A DNA stretch of 29,080 bases from an uncultured Bacteroidales bacterium (GTDB lineage Bacteria > Bacteroidota > Bacteroidia > Bacteroidales > Muribaculaceae): positions 1-29,080 of the forward strand of contig UQDU01000027.1 in NCBI GenBank assembly GCA_900539915.1, in the 5' to 3' direction. Positions 1 to 8,182 of the stretch are shown here, piece by piece (the stretch's first letter is position 1; every line of letters begins with the position of its first letter). Position numbers and translations under genes: made by a program. The notes under the pieces are model-generated. The model did not search any database. It saw only the letters and a program-made list of their open reading frames with translations, and had not been told where the DNA came from.

Positions 1-100
1 CATGCCATGGCATGTCCCTACTACGATGTATGCATTCCTTAAGTGAACAGCATTGGGACATGCCATGGCATGTCCCTGCTGCGATGAGTGCATTACTTCA
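1..100. repeat. Palindromic interspersed repeat, two copies (first cut by window edge)
   Basis: Two tandem copies of a unit of about 55 bases. Each has a perfect palindromic core, GACATGCCATGGCATGTC (57-74 in the second copy; the first copy starts inside the core at base 1). The core is followed by CCCTACTACGATGTATGC and then ATTCCTTAAGT at 34-44. The second copy is more diverged (CCCTGCTGCGATGAGTGC, ATTACTTCAGC). The same unit recurs at 14395-14566, so this is a dispersed family and not a local accident. No transposase is nearby. I read it as a REP- or MITE-like non-coding repeat; its function is unknown. Confidence 0.8.
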
Positions 101-273
101 GCTTGTGACACTGCGGTGCAAAACGACCCGAATCTGGGCGTCGGACATTCCGTTGATTCGGCAATTGCCTCTTTCGGGAGGAAAATTTCTGTGAATAGGT
201 GCATAATATGCTGAAAATGCGAGCCTTTAAGCATTTTTCACCCACAATAAGGAAATTTTTCGCTAATAAAGTG
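101..273. other. Intergenic stretch upstream of the pckA promoter
   Basis: No convincing gene. The only structure I see is a weak hairpin, TGAAAATGC (212-220) against GCATTTTTCA (231-240), with one bulged A. It could end a transcript entering from the left of the window, but there is no clean T-run. Confidence 0.4.
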
Positions 274-304
274 TTGTTATTGCAAAAACAAAGAAGTAAC
301 TTTG
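274..304 (+). promoter_or_regulatory. Bacteroidetes-type promoter for pckA
   Basis: TTG at 274-276 and TAACTTTG at 297-304 are separated by exactly 20 bases. This matches the -33 TTG / -7 TAnnTTTG arrangement used by the Bacteroidetes primary sigma factor. Transcription would start near 310, giving a leader of about 140 bases before the pckA start codon. Confidence 0.7.
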
Positions 305-396
305 CATCAGTGATAAAAGATATATGCGTTAGCACGCATATGGCGCGACACTGATGTTCCCCTGTTTATCGTCAACGCATGACGGTAACCCCTGTT
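305..396 (+). promoter_or_regulatory. Structured 5' leader of pckA
   Basis: The predicted transcript begins in an outer stem, CATCAGTG (305-312) with CACTGATG (349-356), 8 of 8 pairs. It encloses an inner stem, ATATGCGT (322-329) with ACGCATAT (334-341), also 8 of 8, with a TAGC loop. A third hairpin follows: CGTCA (370-374) with TGACG (380-384), loop ACGCA. ATGCGTT (324-330) can pair instead with AACGCAT (374-380), so two mutually exclusive folds exist. The 8-mer CCCCTGTT occurs twice (359-366 and 389-396). I do not recognise a named riboswitch class. The stems are seen in the sequence; a regulatory role is inference. Confidence 0.5.
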
Positions 397-449
397 AAAA
401 GCAAGTACAATTATCTTTCGTAAAATAACTTAAGTGTTTTCCAACGATC

Positions 450-2054
450 ATGAGTAACATCGATTTGACTCAGTATGGTATCACCGGCGCAAAGGTGGTA
501 CACAATCCCAGCTGGGACCAGCTTTTCATTGACGAGACCAATCCCTCTCTGACCGGCTACGAAAAGGGCCAGAACACAGAGCTCGGCGCGGTTAACGTAA
601 TGACCGGTATCTATACAGGCCGTTCGCCCAAAGACAAGTTCTTTGTGATGGACGATACCTCCAAGGATACTATCTGGTGGACCAGCGACGAATACAAGAA
701 TGACAACAAGCCTATCACTCCCAAGACTTGGGATGCGCTGAAGGCTATCGCTGACAAGGAGCTTTCTGACAAGACTCTTTACGTGGTTGACGCATTCTGC
801 GGCACCAACGCTGACACACGTCTTGCTGTCCGCTTCATCATGGAAGTAGCATGGCAGGCTCACTTCGTGACCAACATGTTCATCCGTCCTACTGAAGACG
901 AACTCAAGAACTTCAAGCCCGACTTCGTAGTGCTCAACGCTTCTAAGGCTAAGGTTGAGAACTGGAAGGAACTCGGCATCAACTCCGAGACTTGCGTTGC
1001 TTTCAACCTCACAGAGCGCATGCAGCTTATCATCAACACATGGTACGGCGGCGAGATGAAGAAGGGTATGTTCTCTATCATGAACTACTACCTTCCCCTC
1101 AAGGGCATGGCTTCAATGCACTGCTCTGCCAACACTGACAAGAACGGCGAGAACACAGCTATCTTCTTCGGTCTGTCAGGTACAGGTAAGACCACCCTTT
1201 CTACCGACCCCAAGCGTCTGCTTATCGGCGACGACGAACACGGCTGGGACAACAACGGCGTGTTCAACTTCGAGGGTGGCTGCTATGCCAAGGTTATCAA
1301 CCTCGACAAGGAGAGCGAGCCCGACATCTACAACGCTATCACACGTGACGCTCTTCTCGAGAACGTTACCGTTGACAAGGACGGCAAAATCGACTTCACC
1401 GACAAGTCTGTTACCGAGAACACTCGTGTAAGCTATCCTATCGACCACATCAAGAACATCGTTAAGCCCAGCCGCGGTCCTGCCGCTAAGAACGTCATCT
1501 TCCTCTCGGCTGATGCTTTCGGTGTGCTTCCTCCCGTATCAATCCTGACTCCCGAGCAGACCAAGTACTACTTCCTGAGCGGATTCACCAGCAAGCTCGC
1601 AGGTACAGAGCGCGGCATCACTGAGCCTACTCCTACATTCTCTGCTTGCTTCGGTGCAGCATTCCTTTCGCTCCACCCCACCAAGTATGCTGAGGAGCTC
1701 GTCAAGAAGATGAACGAGAGCGGTGCCAAAGCTTATCTCGTCAACACCGGCTGGAACGGTTCAGGCAAGCGTATCTCTATCAAGGATACACGTGGTATCA
1801 TCGACGCTATCCTCGACGGCGCTATCCTCAAGGCTCCCACCAAGCAGATTCCTATCTTCGACTTCACAGTTCCTACCGAACTCTCCGGCGTAGATCCCAA
1901 GATTCTTGATCCCCGCGACACCTACGCTGATTCTAAGGAGTGGTACACCAAGGCTGATAAGCTCGCCGACATGTTCATCAACAACTTCAAGAAGTTTGAG
2001 AACAACGAGGCTGGCAAGGCTCTCGTAGCTGCAGGTCCTCATCCTGAAAAGTAA
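450..2054 (+). CDS. pckA: Phosphoenolpyruvate carboxykinase (ATP)
   Basis: Interconverts oxaloacetate + ATP and PEP + CO2 + ADP in the cytosol. In gut Bacteroidales it is thought to run mainly in the carboxylating direction, feeding the succinate/propionate route (family knowledge). It has 534 residues, close to the 540 of E. coli PckA, so it is full length. The ATP-PEPCK signatures are present: the GRSP.D substrate loop near residues 57-62, the kinase-1a P-loop GLSGTGKTT at 241-249, kinase-2 LIGDDEHGW at 258-266 and FEGGCYAK at 274-281. The start ATG at 450 gives MSNIDLTQYG, typical of the family. The codons are C-rich at third positions compared with the neighbours, as expected of a highly expressed gene. 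It is a single-gene unit: its own promoter and folded leader lie upstream and a strong terminator lies about 50 bases downstream. Confidence 0.97.
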   Translation: MSNIDLTQYGITGAKVVHNPSWDQLFIDETNPSLTGYEKGQNTELGAVNVMTGIYTGRSPKDKFFVMDDTSKDTIWWTSDEYKNDNKPITPKTWDALKAIADKELSDKTLYVVDAFCGTNADTRLAVRFIMEVAWQAHFVTNMFIRPTEDELKNFKPDFVVLNASKAKVENWKELGINSETCVAFNLTERMQLIINTWYGGEMKKGMFSIMNYYLPLKGMASMHCSANTDKNGENTAIFFGLSGTGKTTLSTDPKRLLIGDDEHGWDNNGVFNFEGGCYAKVINLDKESEPDIYNAITRDALLENVTVDKDGKIDFTDKSVTENTRVSYPIDHIKNIVKPSRGPAAKNVIFLSADAFGVLPPVSILTPEQTKYYFLSGFTSKLAGTERGITEPTPTFSACFGAAFLSLHPTKYAEELVKKMNESGAKAYLVNTGWNGSGKRISIKDTRGIIDAILDGAILKAPTKQIPIFDFTVPTELSGVDPKILDPRDTYADSKEWYTKADKLADMFINNFKKFENNEAGKALVAAGPHPEK

Positions 2055-2102
2055 TTATGATTCAGAGGGCATATTGCCCTTCCTGACATAATCCCTGATA
2101 TC

Positions 2103-2150
2103 AATAGAGGCGTTGACCCGTATCATGCGGGCAATGCCTCTATTTTTTTT
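2103..2150 (+). terminator. Intrinsic terminator of pckA
   Basis: AATAGAGGC (2103-2111) pairs with GCCTCTATT (2136-2144). The stem continues inward through TTG/CAA and CCCG/CGGG pairs, and T residues continue to 2150. The long stem plus T-run, about 50 bases after the pckA stop, makes a clear rho-independent terminator. Confidence 0.85.
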
Positions 2151-2416
2151 TATTGGTGTCTGCTAAAACTTTCAAGCCCTATTTGGCTTTTTATTTTCCT
2201 CGGACAGCCGATATATTGAATGTGTAGGGGCTTTATTGTGAGATATAAGTCCATTAGAAGAGCTTAAATTGGGCAATATGGCATCCTTGTCTATGCATAC
2301 CATGCGAAAGGAGAACATTTTCCTCGGACAGCCGATACAAATACTGAAACAGGGGGCTTGTCAATGCATAAAATCACTCAAAATAGCCGAGTAAACACAT
2401 TTACCGGACACCAATA
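2151..2416. mobile_element. Short element with terminal inverted repeats (MITE or IS remnant)
   Basis: The ends are inverted copies. The left end reads TATTGGTGTCTGCTAAA (2151-2167). The right end, read on the minus strand from 2416, is TATTGGTGTCCGGTAAA, 15 of 17 identical. Inside, the 20-mer TTTTCCTCGGACAGCCGATA occurs twice in direct orientation (2194-2213 and 2318-2337). No open frame is long enough for a transposase, so this is a non-autonomous element or the fused ends of a deleted insertion sequence. It abuts the pckA terminator on the left and the truncated amylase on the right. No clear target-site duplication is visible, which suits a deletion or rearrangement better than a simple insertion. 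The IS family is not certain. Confidence 0.65.
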
Positions 2417-4773
2417 ATTGCAAATTCCTTCTTGAGGATATGGGTTATGCAGGATTCCGCTATGATATGGTCAAGGGCTATGGCGGCCAGTACACCAAAA
2501 TATATAACGAGTATTCACAGCCCGAATTTAGCGTAGGCGAATACTGGGACGGCAGTTATGATGCTGTAAAAGACTGGATTGAGGCTACAGGCAAGACATC
2601 CGCTGCATTTGACTTCCCCTGTAAGTATCAGATTAACAAGGCTTTCTCGTCAAATGACATGACCCAGCTCGTCTGGAAGGCCAACGGTACTACAGACCAG
2701 CCTGCCGGTATGATACATTTCGGTTATCCGCAGTATTCTGTGACTTTTGTCGATAACCACGACACATACCGTGATGGCAGCAAGTTTACCAGCAGCAAGG
2801 TTGTCGCTGCTAATGCTTTCATCCTTTTCAGCCCGGGAACTCCCTGTATCTTTCTGCCTCACTGGAAAGCTTACAAAGCCGAACTTAAGAAACTTATCGC
2901 TCTGCGTAATGCTGTGGGCATCCACAATATGTCGGCTGTCAGAGTGATGAAGAATGAGTCAAACTGCTACATGGCAGAGATTACAGGTACTAAGGGTAAG
3001 GCTGTAGTAAAAATCGGCTCGGCTCAGGTTTCACCTGACGGTTATTCCGACTCTGACATCAAGGCTTCCGGCAATGACTATTGTGTATGGTCAAAGGTCA
3101 ACGGTGGTGGCGGCGGTGATGACCCCACTCCTCAACCTACTGTACCTGCCCAGCTCTATCTCCTCGGTAATCTTGAAGGAGCTGCTGGATGGGGCTCTAC
3201 CCCCGGCGAAGGCATCAAGATGACCAAGAACGGCGACAAATTTACTGTCACCGGTGTCAAATTCGTGCTTGCAAGTGCTGCCGAGACAAAATGCTACTTC
3301 AATCTGACAGACTTTGTAGCTTCTACCTGGGCGGATCTCAATCTGGATGCCAACCGTTATGGCGCGGCCAAGGAGGGTGAAACTGTAACTGTGGGTACTC
3401 CTGCCACCATCACTCCCTACCTCAAAGATGTATCGGCTGAGGGTTGCCTGTCATGGACCATCGCCCCCGGTACATACGACATCACAGCTGATTTCGCTAC
3501 GATGAAGCTCACCGTGGTCAACTCAGGTGACGAGCCTCTCCCTGTCAAGCCTGTGGTTAAGGCTAACCCCGTATCAGGTACCTCGTTTACCACATCGGTA
3601 GCTGTATCGCTTAGCGTTAATCCTGCCGGTACGATATATTACACTACTGACGGAACAACCCCGACTGCTTCTTCTGCAAAGTACACCACTCCTCTGAATT
3701 TTACAGAGACCACTACGCTTAAGACTCTTGCCATCTCAACTGAGGGCGAAAAGAGCGATGTGCAGACATTCACCTACACCAAAAAGCAGGGCGGCGACGA
3801 TCCTGCTCCCGGCGAGTCATGGTACTTCGTAGGCGCGATGACCGGATGGGGACTGGATGAGTCTCTCAAATTCACCCAGGAAGGCAATGTATATACCCTC
3901 ACTCTCCCCAACGGTATCAAAGATCCTGCCGGCACCGCTGCTGACAGCAAAGGCTGGAAGATATGGGACGGCTCATGGGAAACCAAGAACTTCGGTGCCG
4001 GCGATCAGACATCGGCTCCCAGCGGAGTTGAAATCGATGCCTGGTATAGGGGCGGTAACAACTTCACATATGAGACCGAGGGCTCTACAACCATCGTGTT
4101 CACTCTCGTTCCCGGCTCTGATGTGCCCGACACATCCATCCCGTCAAAAATCAAGGTCATCTATAACGGTGGCGACGATCCTCAGCCTGAGGTGCCCGCA
4201 ACTCTTGGCGTGCTCTCTACACCATGGGGCGGCGGTACTGCCAATGAGATTGCTGTGACTCCGATGTCTCAGACCGATGCTAACATATGGAGTGTAGAAA
4301 ACTACACTGTAGGTGCCGTGCCTCCTGCTCCCGGACAGACCACAGCTTCTGCCGACGGCTATGTACAGTTCGCTGTCAACCTCGATGCCACCACATGGGA
4401 CGAGCTTAACGCTGATGACCGCTATGGTACTGCTGTCGAAGGCGAAGCTATCGTATTCAGTGGCCTTTCATCCTCTGTAGCACTCAAATGCTTCACCAAT
4501 AGTGCAGCTCTTGACGCAGACAAGGCCGGTGCTTGCAATGCCTTCAAGATTACCCCCGGAACATATGATTTCAAGGTGACTTTCGCAGCCGGCGGCAACA
4601 TCACGCTTGATGTCAAGATGTATTCATCAGGTATTGAGTGTGTAGGCATTGATGCCGATAACGAATATGAGGCTGAATATTTCAACCTCCAGGGTGTCAA
4701 GGTAGAGAATCCTTCAAATGGTATCTACATCCGTCGCGTTAACGGCAAGGTATCAAAGGTTTTCGTGAAATAA
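2416..4773 (+). pseudogene. GH13 alpha-amylase with C-terminal carbohydrate modules, N-terminus missing
   Basis: The frame is open from just inside the right end of the upstream element. It reads NCKFLLEDMGYAGFRYDM, which is the middle of a GH13 catalytic domain. Numbering from the in-frame ATG at 2440, the nucleophile Asp9 (FRYDM), acid/base Glu34 (VGEYWDG) and Asp108 (FVDNHDTYRDG) remain. The signal peptide, conserved region I and the first half of the barrel are absent, and none of them lies left of the element. After the barrel come a starch-binding-like module (about 235-363), a chitobiase-type C-terminal module (about 370-447, TIYYTTDGTTP), a second glucan-binding-like module (about 458-575, ESWYFVGAMTGWG) and a third (about 585-728). 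The last 45 residues (YFNLQGVKV..NGIYIRR) look like a Bacteroidetes sorting or C-terminal anchoring tail. The remainder has no frameshift, so the truncation may be recent. A 777-residue protein could start at 2440 but would lack a signal peptide and an intact active site. Confidence 0.8.
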
Positions 4774-4800
4774 CCTGCTGACTGCCATCCAATATACAGA

Positions 4801-4836
4801 AATCGGGGCCCGTACGCTGCGGACCCCGATTTTTTA
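4801..4836 (+). terminator. Intrinsic terminator between the amylase remnant and leuB
   Basis: AATCGGGG (4801-4808) pairs with CCCCGATT (4824-4831), followed by a T-run to 4835. It lies between convergent genes (remnant + ending at 4773, leuB - ending at 4860). The T-run favours the + strand; it may also act weakly on the leu operon. Confidence 0.8.
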
Positions 4837-4859
4837 GCGTTTAGAGCTATGCGATAATA

Positions 4860-5921
4860 TCAGGCTTTGCGGATATAGTCAACAATCCATGCGCCTACTT
4901 CCTTGGTGCCGTATTTCGCGCCGCCTTCTACCTGTATTTCAGGGGTGCGGACGTTGGCATCGAGTGAAGCATTGACAGCGTCGCGGATGAGCTTGCCCTC
5001 CTCTTTGAGGTCGAAGTATTCAAAGAGCATTGCCACAGACAGTATCTGGGCCAGAGGGTTGGCTATGTTGAGACCCTTGGCCTGGGGCCATGAGCCGTGG
5101 ATAGGCTCGAATACGGGAGTCTTTTCACCTGTAGATGCCGAGGGAAGCAGACCCATAGAGCCGGAGATTACCGAGCCTTCGTCGGTCAGGATGTCGCCGA
5201 AGGTGTTTTCGGTCACCATCACGTCGAAGAAACGAGGCTCCTGTATCATGCGCATTGCTGCATTGTCGACATACATGAAGTCGGTGGTGACATCGGGATA
5301 TTGCGGAGCCATCTCCTGGCCGATTTTGCGCCACAGACGTGACGATGCAAGCACATTGGCCTTGTCAACGATGGTGAGGTGCTTGTTGCGGCGGCGTGCG
5401 TATTCAAATCCCACTTTGAGTATGCGCTCTATTTCGGGACGTGTGTAGGCGTTGGTGTCATAAGCGCGGTCGTCGCTCTCGAATTTCTCGCCGAAATACA
5501 TGCCGCCGGTGAGTTCGCGGATGCACACGAAGTCAGCTCCGTCGACCAGCTCTGCCTTGAGGGGGGATTTGTGGATGAGGCACTTGAATGTCTCCACGGG
5601 GCGTATGTTGGCATACAGGCCGAGTTTCTTGCGCATGGCGAGCAGACCCTGTTCGGGACGAACCTTGGCGTTGGGGTTGTTGTCAAATTTTGGATCGCCT
5701 ACGGCTGAGAACAGCACGGCATCGGCCCAAAGGCATGTCTGGTATGTCTCCTCGGGGAAGGGATCGCCTACTTTGTCGATGGCATCGGCTCCACAGAGGG
5801 CGTCCTTGTATTCGACCTTATGGCCGAACTTCTCGCATACGGCGGTCATTACATCGACACCCTGCTTGGAAATCTCGGGTCCTATGCCGTCACCGGCAAG
5901 TACAGCAATTTTAAAGTCCAT
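4860..5921 (-). CDS. leuB: 3-isopropylmalate dehydrogenase
   Basis: Oxidises and decarboxylates 3-isopropylmalate to 2-oxoisocaproate with NAD+, the last step specific to leucine synthesis. The chosen start at 5921 (MDFKIAVLAGDGIGPEI) gives 353 residues, the usual LeuB length; a start at 6011 would add 30 residues that do not look like LeuB. Family signatures are clear: GDGIGPE at 10-16, the substrate segment ELTGGMYFG at 136-144, catalytic Lys in VDKANV at 185-190, the metal-binding NTFGDILTDE at 239-248 and FEPIHGSWP at 271-279. It is the last gene of the leu operon, 121 bases after the preceding synthase gene. That gap is long for this operon, so a secondary promoter is possible. Confidence 0.96.
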   Translation of the reverse strand: MDFKIAVLAGDGIGPEISKQGVDVMTAVCEKFGHKVEYKDALCGADAIDKVGDPFPEETYQTCLWADAVLFSAVGDPKFDNNPNAKVRPEQGLLAMRKKLGLYANIRPVETFKCLIHKSPLKAELVDGADFVCIRELTGGMYFGEKFESDDRAYDTNAYTRPEIERILKVGFEYARRRNKHLTIVDKANVLASSRLWRKIGQEMAPQYPDVTTDFMYVDNAAMRMIQEPRFFDVMVTENTFGDILTDEGSVISGSMGLLPSASTGEKTPVFEPIHGSWPQAKGLNIANPLAQILSVAMLFEYFDLKEEGKLIRDAVNASLDANVRTPEIQVEGGAKYGTKEVGAWIVDYIRKA

Positions 5922-6042
5922 TTCAGTTTTAATATGTAATAGTTTAGATGATTGTTTAATTTTCACGTAGTGTGTTGCAAAACTGGAAATATACACATTT
6001 TGTAGGGACATTGGGGGTTTGCAATAGCCACACGATTTTATG

Positions 6043-7566
6043 TTATTCGTAGCTCTCTATGATGTTGAGCATCTTGAGGGTCGCGCTGATGGCACTCTCG
6101 GTCTGGTCGCCGTCAAGGCCGCGTGTCTTGATGGTGCGTCCGTCGTAGTCCCATGTGATGGTAGTGTGTACGAGCGCGTCAGAGCGGCCGCCGGGGGGGA
6201 TGTTGACAGTGTAGTTGGTCAGCACCGGGAATGTGCGTTTGAGTTTGGTGCGGTATATGCTTCTGAGTGCCCTGACAAATGCGTCATACTGGCCGTCGCC
6301 CGAGGCGTTGGCTTCGTATTCGACCCCATCAACGCTCAGCCTGACCATGGCCATGGGCTGCAGCCCTTTGCTCGCGCTGATGGCGTAGTTGACGAGCTGC
6401 ACTGTCGAGGGTATCGTGGCGTGCTTGATGACGTCGGCCACAATGAAGGGCAGGTCGCTTTGGGTGACTATCTCCTTCTTGTCGCCGAGAGCTATGACGC
6501 GGTCGGTGACCGTCTTTACGTGCTCCTCGCTAAGCTCTATGCCCAGCACCTCGAGGTTTTTGCGTATGTTGGCTTTGCCGGAGGTCTTGCCGAGCGCATA
6601 TTCGCGTTCTCGGCCGAAGCGTTCGGGAAGCAGGTCGTTGTAGTAGAGCTGCTTCTTGTTGTCGCCGTCGGAGTGGATTCCGGCGCATTGCGTGAACACA
6701 CTGTCGCCGATGATGGGCTTGTTGGGGGGCACCATGATGCCCGAAAAGGACTCGACGATGTGGCTGACCTTGTTGATTTTGCTCTCGTCTACGCCTGTGG
6801 TCATGTGGAGCTGGTCATGGATGACTGCGAGCGCACTTGACAACGCCGCGTTGCCGGCACGTTCGCCGAGGCCGTTGACTGTGGTGTGCACGCCCTTTGC
6901 TCCGCCCTTGATGGCGGCAAACAGGTTGGCGGTGGCGAGGTCATAGTCATTGTGGGCATGGAAGTCAAAGTGGAGTTTCGGATATGTCTTGACCATGCGG
7001 TGCACGTATGACAGCGTATCGTAGGGGTTGAGGATGCCCAAGGTGTCAGGCAGCATGAACCTCTCTATGGGGAGGTCCATCAGCGAGTCAACCATGTTGA
7101 ACACATATTCCGGCGAATGCTTCATGCCGTTGCTCCAGTCCTCAAGATAGAGGTTGACTTTGAGCCCGGCTTCGCGGGCGCGGAGCACCTCGCTGCGTAT
7201 GGCCTCGATGTGTTCCTGTGGGGTCTGTTTCAGCTGGTAGCGGCAGTGCTTTTCAGAGCCTTTTGACAGCAGGTTGATGACACGGCCTCCTACGGCGCGT
7301 ACCCAGTCGATTGACACTCCTTTGTCAATGAATCCGAGCACCTCTATGGCGTCTATCATGCCTGCACGTTCGCTCCACCGGCACACGTCGGCCACTGACT
7401 GGCGTTCGCCCTCTGAGACTCGGGCCGACGCTATCTCTATGCGTGGCACATGCAGCTCCGTCAGGAGCAGACGTGTGATAGTCAGCTTCTCAGATGGAGT
7501 AAACGACACTCCCGAGGTCTGTTCACCGTCGCGGAGTGTCGTGTCCATTATCTCAACATGCGCCAT
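6043..7566 (-). CDS. Second 2-isopropylmalate synthase-family enzyme (citramalate synthase-like)
   Basis: A DRE-TIM metallolyase of the LeuA/CimA/homocitrate synthase family, 507 residues from the start at 7566 (MAHVEIMDTTLRDGEQTSGV). An ATG at 7587 would add seven residues. MDTTLRDGEQ carries the conserved Arg and metal-binding Asp, and HFDFHAHND holds the metal histidines (about 203 and 205). NGLGERAGNA follows, then a C-terminal LeuA-type allosteric domain from about 375 (DGQYDAFVRALR..). It is clearly not a copy of the leuA at 9622, which reads DTTLRDGEQVPGCQLN. In Bacteroidales such a gene commonly sits between leuD and leuB. It may make (R)-citramalate from pyruvate and acetyl-CoA, with LeuCDB then yielding 2-oxobutyrate for isoleucine, but the substrate cannot be fixed from sequence alone. 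Its 5' end overlaps leuD by 14 bases, suggesting translational coupling. Confidence 0.88.
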   Translation of the reverse strand: MAHVEIMDTTLRDGEQTSGVSFTPSEKLTITRLLLTELHVPRIEIASARVSEGERQSVADVCRWSERAGMIDAIEVLGFIDKGVSIDWVRAVGGRVINLLSKGSEKHCRYQLKQTPQEHIEAIRSEVLRAREAGLKVNLYLEDWSNGMKHSPEYVFNMVDSLMDLPIERFMLPDTLGILNPYDTLSYVHRMVKTYPKLHFDFHAHNDYDLATANLFAAIKGGAKGVHTTVNGLGERAGNAALSSALAVIHDQLHMTTGVDESKINKVSHIVESFSGIMVPPNKPIIGDSVFTQCAGIHSDGDNKKQLYYNDLLPERFGREREYALGKTSGKANIRKNLEVLGIELSEEHVKTVTDRVIALGDKKEIVTQSDLPFIVADVIKHATIPSTVQLVNYAISASKGLQPMAMVRLSVDGVEYEANASGDGQYDAFVRALRSIYRTKLKRTFPVLTNYTVNIPPGGRSDALVHTTITWDYDGRTIKTRGLDGDQTESAISATLKMLNIIESYE

Positions 7567-8149
7567 GGCTTGCTTCAAAGGCTTCAATGTCGGCTTTTTT
7601 GGTCAGGAGATATTCGATGTCGTCGAGGCCTTGACCGAGGCACTGTTTTTTATAAGCGTTGATGTCGAAGTTTTCGCTCTTGCCTGTGGCAAGGTTGGTG
7701 ATGGTCTGAGAGGGGAGGTCTACACGCACCTCTGTCTTGGGGTCTTTGGCTATGGAGTCAAACAGTTCGGCGAGAAACTCCTCGCTCACCACTACGGGGA
7801 GCACGAAGTTGTTAAGCTCGTTGTTTTTGTGGATGTCGGCAAAAAAGCTGCTGACCACCACGCGGAATCCGTAGTCGGCTATGGCCCAGGCTGCATGCTC
7901 GCGGGATGAGCCGCTGCCGAAGTTCTTTCCGGCTACCAGTACGCAACCGCTGTAGGTGGGGTCGTTGAGCACGAAGTCGGGGTTGGGGTTGCCATCTTTG
8001 TCATAACGCCAGTCACGGAAGAGGTTGTCGCCGAAACCTTCGCGGCTCGTGGCCTTGAGAAATCGCGCAGGGATGATCTGGTCGGTATCCACATTCTCTA
8101 TGGGCAGAGGGATACATGTGGATGTTATGGTGGTGAATTTTTCTTTCAT
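7553..8149 (-). CDS. leuD: 3-isopropylmalate dehydratase small subunit
   Basis: Swivelling-domain subunit of isopropylmalate isomerase; it pairs with LeuC to convert 2-isopropylmalate to 3-isopropylmalate. At 198 residues it has the usual LeuD length (E. coli 201). The N-terminus contains PIENVDTDQIIPARFLK and the centre GKNFGSGSSREHAAWAI, both diagnostic of aconitase-type small subunits. The start ATG at 8149 lies 33 bases after the leuC stop. The 3' end overlaps the start of the next gene. Confidence 0.96.
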   Translation of the reverse strand: MKEKFTTITSTCIPLPIENVDTDQIIPARFLKATSREGFGDNLFRDWRYDKDGNPNPDFVLNDPTYSGCVLVAGKNFGSGSSREHAAWAIADYGFRVVVSSFFADIHKNNELNNFVLPVVVSEEFLAELFDSIAKDPKTEVRVDLPSQTITNLATGKSENFDINAYKKQCLGQGLDDIEYLLTKKADIEAFEASHGAC

Positions 8150-8182
8150 GATGGAAAAGTGGAATATTTGTCAGATTATGGC

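Noticed and set aside
1..100. CRISPR array
   Set aside because: The repeats are palindromic, have conserved flanks instead of unique spacers, and occur as isolated copies without cas genes.
2440..4773. Intact amylase beginning at the ATG at 2440
   Set aside because: That ATG is an internal methionine of the GH13 core (LLEDMGYAGFRYD); signal peptide, region I and half the barrel would be missing.
5922..6011. Longer leuB start at 6011
   Set aside because: The 30 extra residues have no resemblance to LeuB, whose N-terminus normally begins just before the GDGIGPE loop.
6040..6840. 266-residue plus-strand frame opposite the second synthase
   Set aside because: It is antisense to a clear DRE-TIM enzyme gene; the frame is long because of the GC-rich codon pattern of the true strand and has no recognisable domain.
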